DNA from: Pseudomonas citronellolis
Lineage (GTDB): Bacteria > Pseudomonadota > Gammaproteobacteria > Pseudomonadales > Pseudomonadaceae
Length of the DNA: 64,000 nucleotides
NCBI RefSeq assembly: GCF_900112375.1
Contig: NZ_FOLS01000006.1
Coordinates: 171,508 to 235,507 of the forward strand
Direction of reading: 5' to 3'
Shown here in pieces: positions 48,795 to 59,014 of the stretch (the stretch's first letter is position 1; every line of letters begins with the position of its first letter). Made by a program: the position numbers and the translations under genes. The notes under the pieces are model-generated. The model saw nothing but the letters and a program-made list of their open reading frames with translations. It did no database searches and was not told the origin of the DNA.

Positions 48795-49784
48795 TCAGCC
48801 GCCGCTGAGGTTCATGAAGCGCAGCACCTGCACATCGCCACCGGTGCTGAATTCGTGGCGGGCGGGCTTGCGTTGCAGGGCGGCGTGGAGGGCGTCGAGG
48901 ATCGGCGCGTCGTCCAGCGGGTAGCGGCGCAGCAGGCCGCGCAGGTCCACGGAGTGCTCGTGGCCCAGGCACAGCAGCAGGCGGCCTTCGGCGGTCAGGC
49001 GCAGGCGGTTGCAGGTGGCGCAGAAGTTGTGCGAGTGCGGCGAGATGAAGCCGATGCGCGTGCGCGGGTGTTGCGCCAGGCGCACGTAGCGCGCCGGGCC
49101 GCCGCTGTGCTCGGCGCTGTCCAGCAGTTCGAAGCGCTCGGCGATCAGCGCGCGCACTTCGTCACTGGAGCAGAAGCTCTCCTCGCGGTCGCGGCCGACC
49201 TGGCCCAGGGGCATTTCCTCGATGAAGCTGATGTCCAGTTCGTTGGCGATGGCGTAGTCCACCAGCGCCGGCACTTCGTCGGCGTTGCGGCCCTTCATCA
49301 CCACGCAGTTGAGCTTGATCCCGCTGAAGCCCACCTCCCGCGCCGCGTCTATGCCGCGCAGCACCTGGTCGAGGCGGCCGGTGCGGGTGATGGCCTGGAA
49401 GCGCTGCGGGTCCAGGGTGTCGAGGCTGATGTTCAGGCGCGTCAGGCCCGCGGCGCGCAGGTCGCCGGCCAGGCGGACGAGTTGCGAGCCGTTGCTGGTC
49501 ATGCACAGCTCGCGCAGGCCTGGCAGCGCGGCCAGGCGTTCGCACAGGCCGACGATGCCGGGGCGCACCAGCGGCTCGCCGCCGGTGAGGCGCAGCTTGC
49601 GCACGCCGCGTTCGACGAACAGCCGGGCGACGCGCTCGATCTCTTCCAGGGTCAGCACCTGCTGGCGTGGCAGGAAGCGCATGTTCTCGGCCATGCAGTA
49701 GACGCAGCGGAAGTCGCAGCGGTCGGTCACCGACAGGCGCAGGTAGTCGATCTTGCGGCCCTGGCCGTCGATCCAGTCGGACAT
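48795..49784 (-). CDS. moaA: GTP 3',8-cyclase MoaA
   Basis: 329 residues. The radical-SAM cluster is CDFRCVYC (about 23-30), the second cluster [18 protein letters not shown] (about 260-277), and the protein ends in the functional Gly-Gly (LSGG). It makes the first intermediate of molybdenum cofactor from GTP. Its place after narI and the parvulin fits supply of cofactor to the nitrate reductase, as in P. aeruginosa moaA1. Confidence 0.97.
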   Translation of the reverse strand: MSDWIDGQGRKIDYLRLSVTDRCDFRCVYCMAENMRFLPRQQVLTLEEIERVARLFVERGVRKLRLTGGEPLVRPGIVGLCERLAALPGLRELCMTSNGSQLVRLAGDLRAAGLTRLNISLDTLDPQRFQAITRTGRLDQVLRGIDAAREVGFSGIKLNCVVMKGRNADEVPALVDYAIANELDISFIEEMPLGQVGRDREESFCSSDEVRALIAERFELLDSAEHSGGPARYVRLAQHPRTRIGFISPHSHNFCATCNRLRLTAEGRLLLCLGHEHSVDLRGLLRRYPLDDAPILDALHAALQRKPARHEFSTGGDVQVLRFMNLSGG

Positions 49785-49821
49785 GTGGGTGCTCCGGTTG
49801 ATGCTTTGGCGAAGGCGGATG

Positions 49822-49865
49822 ATCCGGCCCTCTCCCCAACCCTCTCCCTGAAGGAAGAGGGGGCT
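49822..49865. repeat. CCCTCTCC palindrome between parvulin and moaA genes
   Basis: [26 protein letters not shown] palindrome in the 100-bp gap inside the presumed nar-ppi-moaA operon. One base breaks the symmetry relative to other copies. Confidence 0.75.
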
Positions 49866-49884
49866 GTCCAGTGCGGCGGCTGCC

Positions 49885-50703
49885 TCACTGCACCAGCGGC
49901 GAGTCCGCGGCGTCGAAGGCGAAGCCCTCGATGTGCGCCTCGCCGGCCAGCACGGCGATGTACTGGCTGACCGCGCGCTGCAGCACCTGGGCGCGCAGGT
50001 AGGCGGCGATGCGCGGGCGGGCCTCGGCGAAGGGCAGCGGTTCGCCGCCTTCGCGCGCCAGCAGTTCGACCACGTGCAGGCCGTAGCGGCTTTCCAGGGG
50101 CTGGGCCAGCAGGCCGGGGGTTTCCCGCAGCAGGCGTTTCTCGAACTCGGGCACGGTCTGGCCCGGCTCGATCCAGCCCAGGTCGCCGCCCTCGTCCTTC
50201 GACGGGCAGGCGGAGAAGCGCATGGCCTTTTCGGTGAAGCGCTCGGGGTGTTCGCGCAGCGCTTCCAGCAGGGCCAGGGCCTGTTCGCGGGCCTTGGCGC
50301 GGCCTTCCAGGTCGTCCGGGGCGCAGGCCAGCAGGATGTGCCGCAGGCTCATGCGCCAGGGGCTGGTCAGGCGCCCGGGGTTGGCCTCGTACCATTGCCG
50401 GCAGCTGGTTTCGTCAGCCTCGGGTGTCCCGACGTCACGGTCAACCAGGGCACGGATGCGGGCTTCCTCGGGCGCCTCATCCTCCTCCGCCTCGGCGCTG
50501 ATGCCCAGCGCATCGGCGCGCTGCAGCAGCAGCTGGCGCACCACCAGCGCGCGGCAGGCGGCGTGCAACGCCTCGGCGTGGCTGGTGGCCGGGTGGTACT
50601 GGAGTTCGCGGGCCAGTTCATCGGCGTCGATGGCAATGCCGTTGACCGCCAGCTTCGGCAGCTCGACGTGTTCGACGCGGTTTTCGTAGTGGGAGCAGCT
50701 CAT
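49885..50703 (-). CDS. Parvulin-type peptidyl-prolyl isomerase
   Basis: 272 residues from the ATG at 50703 with AAGGTG upstream; a GTG at 50712 is less likely. An N-terminal helical SurA/NifM-like region (about 30-110) precedes the parvulin domain (about 120-225): [27 protein letters not shown] and YGLHVVELL. No signal peptide is visible, so it is probably cytoplasmic and may help fold NarGH. I recall the same gene next to narI in P. aeruginosa. Confidence 0.9.
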   Translation of the reverse strand: MSCSHYENRVEHVELPKLAVNGIAIDADELARELQYHPATSHAEALHAACRALVVRQLLLQRADALGISAEAEEDEAPEEARIRALVDRDVGTPEADETSCRQWYEANPGRLTSPWRMSLRHILLACAPDDLEGRAKAREQALALLEALREHPERFTEKAMRFSACPSKDEGGDLGWIEPGQTVPEFEKRLLRETPGLLAQPLESRYGLHVVELLAREGGEPLPFAEARPRIAAYLRAQVLQRAVSQYIAVLAGEAHIEGFAFDAADSPLVQ

Positions 50704-50719
50704 GGGATTCACCTTCGGT

Positions 50720-50747
50720 GGCGGATAACCGCGAACGGTTATCCGCC
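50720..50747. repeat. GGCGGATAACC palindrome between narI and parvulin genes
   Basis: A 28-bp near-perfect palindrome in the 64-bp gap between narI and the parvulin gene. It can form a stable hairpin in the operon mRNA but has no T tract. The same palindrome occurs at 12427 and 47573. Confidence 0.85.
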
Positions 50748-50767
50748 CAGTGGGTTGGCGCGACTGT

Positions 50768-51454
50768 TCAGGCCGCGCGGCTCTTCTGGCGGACCACCTG
50801 GTAGCGGCGGCCCAGGTACCACACCGGGGCGCTGACGATGTGCACCAGGCGGGTGAAGGGGAAGAGCACGAACAGCGTCAGGCCGAGCATCACGTGCAGC
50901 TTGTAGACCAGCGACACCGGGGCGATGGCCTCGGCCGCGGCCAGCGGCTGCAGGGTGACCACCGACTGCGCCCAGTCGGCCAGCATGACCATCACCGAGC
51001 CGTCCAGGTGGTGGGTGGAGGCGACGATGGTGGACAGGCCGAGGATCAGCTGGGCGTAGAGCACCAGCAGGATCATCAGGTCCGAGGCGTTGCCGGTGGC
51101 GCGCACCCGGGCGTCGGTCAGGCGGCGCAGGATCAGCCCGGTCAGGCCGATGAAGCAGAGCACGCCGAAGAAGCCGCCGGAAACCATGGCCAGCAGCTGC
51201 TTGTGCTCGGTGCTGATCAGGTGCTCGTAGACCGCATGCGGCGTCAGCAGGCCGACGAAGTGGCCGGCGAGGATGAACAGCACGCCCACGTGGAACAGGT
51301 TGCTGTACACGCGCATGCCTTTCTTGCTCAGCATCTGGCTGGAGCCGGCCTTCCAGGTGTATTGCGACAGGTCGAAGCGCGCCCAGCTGCCCACCAGGCA
51401 GATGAATAGGGCGACGTAGGGGTAGACCCCGAACAGCAGGGTATTGAACGACAT
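50768..51454 (-). CDS. narI: Respiratory nitrate reductase gamma subunit NarI
   Basis: 228 residues from the ATG at 51454, two bases after narJ. Five TM helices. Haem b ligands are visible as His pairs in FHVGVLFILAGHFVG and LHVMLGLTLFVLFPFTRLVH. It takes electrons from quinol at the inner membrane and passes them to NarH. Confidence 0.97.
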   Translation of the reverse strand: MSFNTLLFGVYPYVALFICLVGSWARFDLSQYTWKAGSSQMLSKKGMRVYSNLFHVGVLFILAGHFVGLLTPHAVYEHLISTEHKQLLAMVSGGFFGVLCFIGLTGLILRRLTDARVRATGNASDLMILLVLYAQLILGLSTIVASTHHLDGSVMVMLADWAQSVVTLQPLAAAEAIAPVSLVYKLHVMLGLTLFVLFPFTRLVHIVSAPVWYLGRRYQVVRQKSRAA

Positions 51455-51456
51455 GA

Positions 51457-52200
51457 TCAGGCTCCTTGGCTGGCCACCCGGCGCGGCGGCACCGGCTGGG
51501 CGACCCATTGCAGGGGTTGTTCGAGGGCGCTGGAGGGCTGCCGCGGGTTCGACGGGCAGCCGGCGGCGGGTTCGCCGAAGCTCACCTGGGTTTCCTCCCA
51601 GGCCTTGTCCAGCGCCTCCAGGCTGTCGTCGCGAGCCTCCTGCTCGCAGTCGCGGTGCAGCCCGGCCAGGTCCGGGCGCTCGCCGGAGAGTTCCAGCAGG
51701 CCGTGGAACACCGCCGCGTAGGCGCTGCCGCGCTCGTCCAGGCGCGTCGCCAGCAGGGCAAGGATGTGCGCCACCTCGGCCAGGCCGACGCGCGCGCCCT
51801 CGGCGTCCTGCAGGGCGAGGAACTCCAGGTACAGCGGCAGGTAGTCCGGCAGCTCGTTGACGTGGATGGCCAGGCCCGCGGCGTTGTAGCGGTGCAGCAG
51901 GTCGACCATGGCCTGGCCGCGGTCGCGGCTCTCGCCGTGGACGTGCTCGAAGAGCAGCAGCGAGACCGAGCGGCCGCGTTCGAACAGGCCGTCGTAGCGC
52001 GCCTGCACGTCCAGCAGGTCGCCCTGGCAGAGTTCGTTGAGCAGCGCGGCGAGGCCGTCGCGCTGCGCCTCGGGCAGGTCGCTGGTGCGGATCAGCGCGT
52101 GCAGCGCCAGGCTTTCCTCGCGCACTTCCAGGCGCGGGTAGTCCAGCAGCAGCGCGCAGAGCTTGAGCAGTTGGCTGTGGCTTTCCAGGGAGATAGTCAT
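51457..52200 (-). CDS. narJ: Nitrate reductase assembly chaperone NarJ
   Basis: 247 residues from the ATG at 52200; the AGGAG overlaps the narH end, so the GTG at 52209 is not used. An all-helical TorD-like chaperone, with the conserved region SLLLFEHVHGESRDRGQAMV (about 83-102) and an acidic/variable C-terminal tail. It guides molybdenum cofactor and haem insertion into NarGHI and is not part of the mature enzyme. Confidence 0.95.
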   Translation of the reverse strand: MTISLESHSQLLKLCALLLDYPRLEVREESLALHALIRTSDLPEAQRDGLAALLNELCQGDLLDVQARYDGLFERGRSVSLLLFEHVHGESRDRGQAMVDLLHRYNAAGLAIHVNELPDYLPLYLEFLALQDAEGARVGLAEVAHILALLATRLDERGSAYAAVFHGLLELSGERPDLAGLHRDCEQEARDDSLEALDKAWEETQVSFGEPAAGCPSNPRQPSSALEQPLQWVAQPVPPRRVASQGA

Positions 52201-52205
52201 GGCCT

Positions 52206-53741
52206 TCACTCCTGGATCTGCACGGTCTGGATAACGTTGCGGCGGTCCACCGGCTTGCCGCCGAACAGGTTCACGCCGGAGTTGCCCGAGCAGCCGCTGC
52301 CGAAGCTGAAGCCGCAGCCCGAGCGCTCGGCGAAGGCGTCGGAAAGCGCCTCCTCGCGGTGCGCGGTGGGGATGACGAAGCGGTCCTCGTAGTTGGCGAT
52401 GGCCAGGTAGCGGTACATCTCCTCGACCTGGCTGACGCTCAGCCCGACCTTGGCCAGCACGTCCAGGTCCTGCTTGCCTTCCACCTGCTCGGCGCGCTTG
52501 TAGGCGCGCATCGCCAGCAGGCGCTTGAGGGCGCGCAGCACCGGCGCGGTGTCGCCGGCGGTAAGCAGGTTGGCCAGGTACTGCACGGGGATGCGCAGCG
52601 ATTCGACGTCCGGGATCACCCCGTCGCTGCCGATGTGGCCCTCGGCGGCGGCGTTCTGGATCGGCGACAGCGGCGGCACGTACCAGACCATCGGCAGCGT
52701 GCGGTATTCCGGATGCAACGGCAGGGCCAGTTGCCAGTCCATGGCCAGCTTGTACACCGGCGACTTCTGCGCCGACTCGATGACGCTGTCCGGCACGCCG
52801 TCCTTGCGCGCCTGCTCGATCACTTTCGGGTCGAACGGGTCGAGGAAGATTTCCAGCTGCTTCTGGTACAGCTCGCGTTCGTCGGCGCAGCTGGCCACTT
52901 CATGGATGCGGTCGGCGTCGTAGAGCAGCACGCCGAGGTAGCGGATGCGCCCCACGCAGGTCTCCGAGCACACGGTGGGCTGGCCGGCCTCGATGCGCGG
53001 GTAGCAGAAGATGCACTTCTCGGACTTGCCGCTCTTCCAGTTGAAGTAGATCTTCTTGTACGGGCAGCCACTGATGCACATGCGCCAGCCGCGGCACTTG
53101 TCCTGGTCGATGAGGACGATGCCGTCCTCCTCGCGCTTGTAGATCGCCCCGCTCGGGCAGGACGCCACGCACGCCGGGTTCAGGCAGTGCTCGCACAGGC
53201 GCGGCAGGTACATCATGAAGGTGTTCTCGTACTCGCCGTAGATGTCCGCCTGGACCTGGTCGAAGTTCTTGTCCTTGCGCCGCTTGGCGAACTCGGTGCC
53301 GAGGATTTCCTCCCAGTTCGGGCCCCATTCGATCTTCTGCATGCGCTGCCCGCTGATCAGCGAACGCGGCCGCGCCACCGGCTGGTGCTGCGCCTTGGGC
53401 GCGGTGTGCAGGTGCTGGTAGTCGAAGTCGAAGGGTTCGTAGTAGTCGTCGATTTCCGGCAGGTCGGGGTTGGCGAAGATGTTCGCCAGCACCCGGAACT
53501 TGCCGCCGATGCGCGGGACGATGGAGCCGTCGGCGTTGCGCACCCAGCCGCCCTTCCACTTCTGCTGGTTCTCCCACTCCTTCGGGTAGCCGATGCCGGG
53601 CTTGGTCTCGACGTTGTTGAACCAGGCGTATTCCATGCCTTCGCGGCTGGTCCAGACGTTCTTGCAGGTGATGGAGCAGGTGTGGCAGCCGATGCATTTG
53701 TCGAGGTTCAACACCATGCCGACTTGCGAACGAATTTTCAT
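52206..53741 (-). CDS. narH: Nitrate reductase beta subunit NarH
   Basis: 511 residues. Four Cys clusters for iron-sulfur centres are present: CIGCHTCSITC, CEHCLNPACVASC, CRGWRMCISGC (Trp in place of one Cys, as expected for the [3Fe-4S] centre) and CIFCYPR with CSETC. It carries electrons from NarI to NarG on the cytoplasmic face. GAGGAG lies before the ATG at 53741, 11 bp after narG. Confidence 0.98.
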   Translation of the reverse strand: MKIRSQVGMVLNLDKCIGCHTCSITCKNVWTSREGMEYAWFNNVETKPGIGYPKEWENQQKWKGGWVRNADGSIVPRIGGKFRVLANIFANPDLPEIDDYYEPFDFDYQHLHTAPKAQHQPVARPRSLISGQRMQKIEWGPNWEEILGTEFAKRRKDKNFDQVQADIYGEYENTFMMYLPRLCEHCLNPACVASCPSGAIYKREEDGIVLIDQDKCRGWRMCISGCPYKKIYFNWKSGKSEKCIFCYPRIEAGQPTVCSETCVGRIRYLGVLLYDADRIHEVASCADERELYQKQLEIFLDPFDPKVIEQARKDGVPDSVIESAQKSPVYKLAMDWQLALPLHPEYRTLPMVWYVPPLSPIQNAAAEGHIGSDGVIPDVESLRIPVQYLANLLTAGDTAPVLRALKRLLAMRAYKRAEQVEGKQDLDVLAKVGLSVSQVEEMYRYLAIANYEDRFVIPTAHREEALSDAFAERSGCGFSFGSGCSGNSGVNLFGGKPVDRRNVIQTVQIQE

Positions 53742-53752
53742 GGCGTCTCTCC

Positions 53753-56700
53753 TCAAATGTCCCGGGGCAGCGGCTGCGGCAGGGCGTCGCCGCCCAGGCC
53801 ACCGTGTTCCGGCTCGTCGAGCCAGTCGACCTTGTTCATCTTGCGCACCACCACGAACTCGTCGCGGTTGCAGCCCACGGTGCCGTAGTAGTTGAAGCCC
53901 CAGGCCTGCTGGGCGTAACCGCCGATCATGTGGGTGGGCTTGAGCACCACGCGGGTCACCGAGTTGTGGTGGCCGCCGCGGGTCTTGGTGGTCTCGCTGC
54001 CGGGCACGTTCACGATGCGTTCCTGGGCGTGGTACATCAGCACCATGCCGTCCTTCACCCGCTGGCTGACCACCGCGCGGCAGGTGGCGGCGCCGTTGGC
54101 GTTGAAGACTTCGACCCAGTCGTTGTCCTCGATGCCGGCGCGCTTGGCGTCATGCTCGCTGAGCCAGATGATCGGCCCGCCGCGCGACAGGGTGAGCATC
54201 AGCAGGTTGTCGCTGTAGGTGGAGTGGATGCCCCATTTCTGGTGCGGGGTGATCCAGTTCAGGTTGATCTCCGGGTTGCCGTTGGGCTTCTTGTTGAACA
54301 GCTTGTCGGTGCTGCGGGTGTTGACCGGCGGCCGGTAGCTGACGAAGCCTTCGCCGAAGGCCTGCATCCACGGGTGGTCCTGGTAGAACTGCTGGCGGCC
54401 GGTGATGGTGCGCCACGGGATCAGCTCGTGGACGTTGGTGTAGCAGGCGTTGTAGCTCACGTGCTCGTCTTCCAGGCCCGACCAGGTGGGGCTGGAGATG
54501 ATCTTGCGCGGCTGCGCCTGGATGTCGCGGAAGCGGATCTTCTCCTCTTCCTTGGGCAGCGCCAGGTGCTCGTGCTCGCGCCCGGTGATCTTGGCCAACG
54601 CGTTCCACGCCTTGACCGCCACCTGGCCGTTGGTTTCCGGGGCCAGGGCGAGGATCACCTCGGCGGCGTCGATGGCGCTCTCGATGCGCGGCCGGCCCTG
54701 GCTGACGCCCGGCTCCAGCACGCGGTGGTTGAGATCGCCCACCAGTTTCACTTCCTTCTCGGTGTTCCAGCCGATGCCCTTGCCGCCGTTGCCCAGCTTG
54801 TCCAGCAGCGGGCCGAGGGAGGTGAACTTCTTGTAGGTGTTCGGGTAGTCGCGCTCGACCACATGCAGGGTGGGCATGGTTTTGCCCGGCAGCGCTTCGC
54901 ACTCGCCTTTCTTCCAGTCACTGCCGCCGAAGGGCTGGGCCAGTTCGTTGGCGGTGTCGTGCAGCAGCGGCACGGTGACCAGGTCCTGCTCCACGCCCAG
55001 GTGGCCGACGGCGACCTCGGAGAACTTCTTGGCGATTGCCTTGTAGATCTCCCAGTCGCTCTTGGCTTCCCAGGCCGGGTCGGTGGCGGCCGACAGCGGG
55101 TGGATGAAGGGGTGCATGTCGGAGGTGTTGAGGTCGTCCTTCTCGTACCAGGTGGCCGTCGGCAGGACGATGTCCGAGTACATGCAGGTGGAGGACATGC
55201 GGAAGTCCAGGGTGGTGACCAGGTCGACCTTGCCCTCGGCGCCCTGCTCCACCCAGTCCACCTCGGTGGGACGAGGACCGCCGGCCTTGCCGAGGTCCTC
55301 GTTCATCACACCGTTCTTGGCGCCCAGCAGGTACTTGAGCATGTACTCGTGGCCCTTGCCCGAGCTGCCCAGCAGGTTGGAACGCCAGATGAACATGTTG
55401 CGCGGGAAGTTCTGCGCGTCGTCCGGCTTCTCGCTGGCGAAGCGCAGGTTGCCGGCCTTGAGTTCGCGCACCACGTAGTCCTGCACCGGCAGCCCGGCCT
55501 TCTCGGCGTCGGCGGCGATGCGCAGCGGGTTGCGGTCCAGCTGCGGCGCGGAGGGCAGCCAGCCCATGCGCTCGGCGCGGATGTTGTAGTCCACCGCGTG
55601 CTCGGGGAACTGCCTGCTGTCGGCCAGGGGCGAGAGCACCTCGTGCATCGACAGCTTTTCATGGCGCCACTGCGAGCTGTGCAGGTAGAAGAAGCTGGTG
55701 CCGTTCATCTGCCGCGGCGGGCGGCTCCAGTCGGTGCCGAAGGCCAGCGGTACCCAGCCGGTCTGCGGGCGCAGCTTCTCCTGGCCGACGTAGTGGGCCC
55801 AGCCGCCGCCGCTCTGGCCGATGCAGCCGCACATCATCAGCATGTTGATGACCGCGCGGTAGTTCATGTCCATGTGGTACCAGTGGTTCATCGCCGCGCC
55901 GATGATGACCATGGCCTTGCCGTGGGTCTTGTCGGCGCTGTCGGCGAACTCGCGGGCCACCTGGATGGCGCGGGCGGCCGGCACGCCGGTGATGCGCTCC
56001 TGCCAGGCCGGGGTGTAGGGGGTTTCGGCGTCATCGAAGCCGCGGGCCACGTTGGCGCCGCCCAGGCCGCGGTCGACGCTGTAGTTGGCCATCTGCAGGT
56101 CGTAGACGGTGGCCACGCGCAGGGTCTTGCCGTCGGCGCCCTGGATGTCGCGGAAGGGCACGCGGCGCAGCAGCACCTCGTCGTTGTCCACGCCCTTGAA
56201 GTGCGGGTGCAGCTGGCCGGCGAAGTACGGGAAGCCCACCTCGCAGGCGTGTTCCGGGCCGTCGATCAGGCTCAGGCTCAGGCGCGTCTCGCGGCCCTGG
56301 CCGCCTTCCTTCTCCTCGATGTTCCACTTGCCCGACTCGCCCCAGCGGTAGCCGATGGCGCCGGTGGGCGAGACCAGCTCGCCGCTGCTTTCATCGAAGG
56401 CGATGGTCTTCCACTCGGGGTTGTTGTCCTGGCCCAGCTGGCCGTCGAGGTCGGCGGCGCGCAGGTAGCGGGTCGGCTTGAAGGCGCCCTCGCCGTGCGG
56501 CTCCAGCAGCACCAGCATGGGCATGTCGGTGTACTGCCGGCAGTAGTCGACGAAGTAGGCGCGCGGCTTGTCGAGGTGGAATTCCTTGAGGATCACGTGA
56601 CCGAAGGCCATGCCCAGCGCGGCGTCGGTGCCCTGCTTGGGGTTGAGCCAGAGGTCGGTGAGCTTGGCCACCTCGGAGTAGTCCGGGGTCACGGACACGG

Positions 56701-57532
56701 TCTTGGTGCCCTTGTAGCGCACCTCGGTGAAGAAGTGCGCGTCGGGGGTCCGCGTCTGCGGCACGTTGGAGCCCCAGGCGATGATGTAGCTGGAGTTGTA
56801 CCAGTCGGCCGACTCCGGCACGTCGGTCTGCTCGCCCCAGATCTGCGGGCTGGCCGGCGGCAGGTCGCAGTACCAGTCGTAGAAGGACAGGCACACCCCG
56901 CCGATCAGCGACAGGTAGCGGGCGCCGGCGGCGTAGCTGACCATGGACATGGCCGGGATCGGCGAGAAGCCGATGACGCGGTCGGGGCCGTAGGTCTTCA
57001 CGGTGTAGACGTTGGCCGCGGCGATGATCTCGGTGACCTCGTCCCAGCTGGAGCGCACGAAGCCGCCCAGGCCGCGCTCGCTCTTGTAGCTTTTCGCCTT
57101 GGCGGCGTCCTCGACGATGCTCGCCCAGGCGTCCACCGCGTCCTTGTGCGCGGCGCGCGCCTCGCGCCACAGCTTGAGCAGCGGCTTGCGCACCTTGGGG
57201 TACTTCAGGCGGTTGGCGCTATAGATGTACCAGGAGTAGCTGGCCCCGCGCGGGCAACCGCGCGGCTCGTGGTTGGGCAGGTCCGGGCGGGTGCGCGGGT
57301 AGTCGGTCTGCTGGGTTTCCCAGGTGATCAGGCCGTTCTTCACGTAGATCTTCCAGGAGCAGGAACCGGTGCAGTTCACCCCGTGGGTGGAGCGCACGAT
57401 CTTGTCGTGCTGCCAGCGCTGGCGGTAGCCGTTCTCCCAGGCGCGGCTCTCGTTGGAGACCTCGCCATGGCCATCGGCGAATTCGCCCTGTTTCTTCTTG
57501 AAGAACTGCAGGCGGTCGAGCAGGTAACTCAT
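53753..57532 (-). CDS. narG: Respiratory nitrate reductase alpha subunit NarG
   Basis: 1259 residues, full length. The N-terminal FS0 cluster ligands are His50, Cys54, Cys58 and Cys93 (STHGVNCTGSCSW, GCPRGASYSW). The Mo-bisMGD fold carries YNSSYIIAWGSNVPQTRTPD with the likely Asp/Asn region of the active site. It reduces nitrate to nitrite in the cytoplasm. GAGGAG lies before the ATG at 57532, 63 bp after narK2. Confidence 0.98.
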   Translation of the reverse strand: MSYLLDRLQFFKKKQGEFADGHGEVSNESRAWENGYRQRWQHDKIVRSTHGVNCTGSCSWKIYVKNGLITWETQQTDYPRTRPDLPNHEPRGCPRGASYSWYIYSANRLKYPKVRKPLLKLWREARAAHKDAVDAWASIVEDAAKAKSYKSERGLGGFVRSSWDEVTEIIAAANVYTVKTYGPDRVIGFSPIPAMSMVSYAAGARYLSLIGGVCLSFYDWYCDLPPASPQIWGEQTDVPESADWYNSSYIIAWGSNVPQTRTPDAHFFTEVRYKGTKTVSVTPDYSEVAKLTDLWLNPKQGTDAALGMAFGHVILKEFHLDKPRAYFVDYCRQYTDMPMLVLLEPHGEGAFKPTRYLRAADLDGQLGQDNNPEWKTIAFDESSGELVSPTGAIGYRWGESGKWNIEEKEGGQGRETRLSLSLIDGPEHACEVGFPYFAGQLHPHFKGVDNDEVLLRRVPFRDIQGADGKTLRVATVYDLQMANYSVDRGLGGANVARGFDDAETPYTPAWQERITGVPAARAIQVAREFADSADKTHGKAMVIIGAAMNHWYHMDMNYRAVINMLMMCGCIGQSGGGWAHYVGQEKLRPQTGWVPLAFGTDWSRPPRQMNGTSFFYLHSSQWRHEKLSMHEVLSPLADSRQFPEHAVDYNIRAERMGWLPSAPQLDRNPLRIAADAEKAGLPVQDYVVRELKAGNLRFASEKPDDAQNFPRNMFIWRSNLLGSSGKGHEYMLKYLLGAKNGVMNEDLGKAGGPRPTEVDWVEQGAEGKVDLVTTLDFRMSSTCMYSDIVLPTATWYEKDDLNTSDMHPFIHPLSAATDPAWEAKSDWEIYKAIAKKFSEVAVGHLGVEQDLVTVPLLHDTANELAQPFGGSDWKKGECEALPGKTMPTLHVVERDYPNTYKKFTSLGPLLDKLGNGGKGIGWNTEKEVKLVGDLNHRVLEPGVSQGRPRIESAIDAAEVILALAPETNGQVAVKAWNALAKITGREHEHLALPKEEEKIRFRDIQAQPRKIISSPTWSGLEDEHVSYNACYTNVHELIPWRTITGRQQFYQDHPWMQAFGEGFVSYRPPVNTRSTDKLFNKKPNGNPEINLNWITPHQKWGIHSTYSDNLLMLTLSRGGPIIWLSEHDAKRAGIEDNDWVEVFNANGAATCRAVVSQRVKDGMVLMYHAQERIVNVPGSETTKTRGGHHNSVTRVVLKPTHMIGGYAQQAWGFNYYGTVGCNRDEFVVVRKMNKVDWLDEPEHGGLGGDALPQPLPRDI

Positions 57533-57595
57533 CTGTATCTCCTCACCCGGTCTACGCCGGGCGTTCAAACGCTAATCAGGCTCGCGAAACGGGGC

Positions 57596-59002
57596 TCAGC
57601 AGGGGCTTTCCGCACCCTTGCGCGCATACCACCACCAGGTCGCAACGATGCAGCTGAGGTAGTAGGCGACGAACACGTAGAGGGCGCCCTCGGCGCTGCC
57701 GGTCATGTCCAGCGAAGTGCCGAAGGCCTTGGGGATGAAGAAGCCGCCGAAGGCGCCGATGGCGGCGGAGAAGCCGATCACCGCGGCCGACTCCATGCTG
57801 GCGTTCCGGGCCGCCTCGGCCTCGCTGTAGCCGCCACGCTTGAAGCGCGCGGCCCATTCGTTGCGGAAGATCACCGGGATCATGCGGAAGGTGGAGCCGT
57901 TGCCGATGCCGGCGAAGAAGAACAGGCCGATGAAGGCGCCGAGGAAGCCGAAGAAGCTGCCCGCGCCACCGTCGCCGGGGAGGAAGGCGATCACCGCGAA
58001 CACCCCGGCGATCATCGCCGCGTAGTTCCACAGGGTGATGCGCGCGCCGCCGAACTTGTCCGCCAGCCAGCCGCCCAGGGGCCGGCTCAGGGCGCCCACC
58101 AGCGGGCCGAGGAAGGCGTACTGCAGCGGGTTGATGTCCGGGAACTGCGTCTTGCTGAGCATGGCGAAGCCGGCCGAGAAGCCGATGAAGCTGCCGAAGG
58201 TGGCCACGTACAGCCAGCACATCAGCCAGTTGTGCTTGCGCTTGAAGATCACCGACTGCTCGCTGAACGAGGCCTTGGCGTCGGCGATGTCGTTCATCCC
58301 GAACCAGGCGGCGATGGCCACCACGGCGATGAACGGCACCCAGATCCAGCCGGCGTTCTGCAGCCACAGGCGGCCGCCGTCGGAAAGCTGCTGCGGCTCG
58401 CCGCCGAAGCTGCCGAACAGGCCGCCGGCCACCGCCAGGGGCACGGCGAACTGCATCACCGAGACGCCCAGGTTGCCCAGCCCAGCGTTCAGGCCCAGGG
58501 CCGTGCCCTGCTGGCTCTTGGGATAGAAGAAGCTGATGTTGGACATGCTGGAGGCGAAGTTGCCGCCGCCGAAGCCGCACAGCAGGGCGATGGTGGCGAA
58601 CACCCAGTAGGGCGTCTGCGCATCCTGCACGGCGAAGCCCAGCCAGATGCACGGGATCAGCAGCGAGGCGGTGGACAGCGCGGTCCAGCGGCGGCCGCCG
58701 AACACCGGCACCATGAAGGAGTAGAACACCCGCAGGGTGGCGCCGGAGATCGACGGCAGCGCGGCCAGCATGAACAGCTGGTCGTTGCTGAAGGCGAAGC
58801 CCACGGCGTTCAGGCGCACGGTGACGGTGCTCCAGATCATCCACACGGAGAAGGCCAGCAGCAGCGCGGGGATGGAGATCCACAGGTTGCGCGTGGCGAT
58901 GCGCTTGCCGGACTGCGCCCAGAACTGCGAGTCCTCGGGGCGCCAGTCGACCAGCAGGGGCCCCCGCGCGGCTTTGAGTTGGGAATTGGCGATCATGCCC
59001 AT
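57596..59002 (-). CDS. narK2: Nitrate/nitrite transporter NarK2
   Basis: 468 residues, 12 TM helices of the NNP/NarK MFS group. The nitrate signature regions are GFGGGNFASSMSNISFF and GNGSTFRMIPVIF. It most likely exchanges nitrate for nitrite. It lies 12 bp after narK1, and the pair mirrors the NarK1-NarK2 set of P. aeruginosa, where NarK2 is the main route. The exact roles here are inference. Confidence 0.95.
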   Translation of the reverse strand: MGMIANSQLKAARGPLLVDWRPEDSQFWAQSGKRIATRNLWISIPALLLAFSVWMIWSTVTVRLNAVGFAFSNDQLFMLAALPSISGATLRVFYSFMVPVFGGRRWTALSTASLLIPCIWLGFAVQDAQTPYWVFATIALLCGFGGGNFASSMSNISFFYPKSQQGTALGLNAGLGNLGVSVMQFAVPLAVAGGLFGSFGGEPQQLSDGGRLWLQNAGWIWVPFIAVVAIAAWFGMNDIADAKASFSEQSVIFKRKHNWLMCWLYVATFGSFIGFSAGFAMLSKTQFPDINPLQYAFLGPLVGALSRPLGGWLADKFGGARITLWNYAAMIAGVFAVIAFLPGDGGAGSFFGFLGAFIGLFFFAGIGNGSTFRMIPVIFRNEWAARFKRGGYSEAEAARNASMESAAVIGFSAAIGAFGGFFIPKAFGTSLDMTGSAEGALYVFVAYYLSCIVATWWWYARKGAESPC

Positions 59003-59014
59003 GTCGGCACTCCG

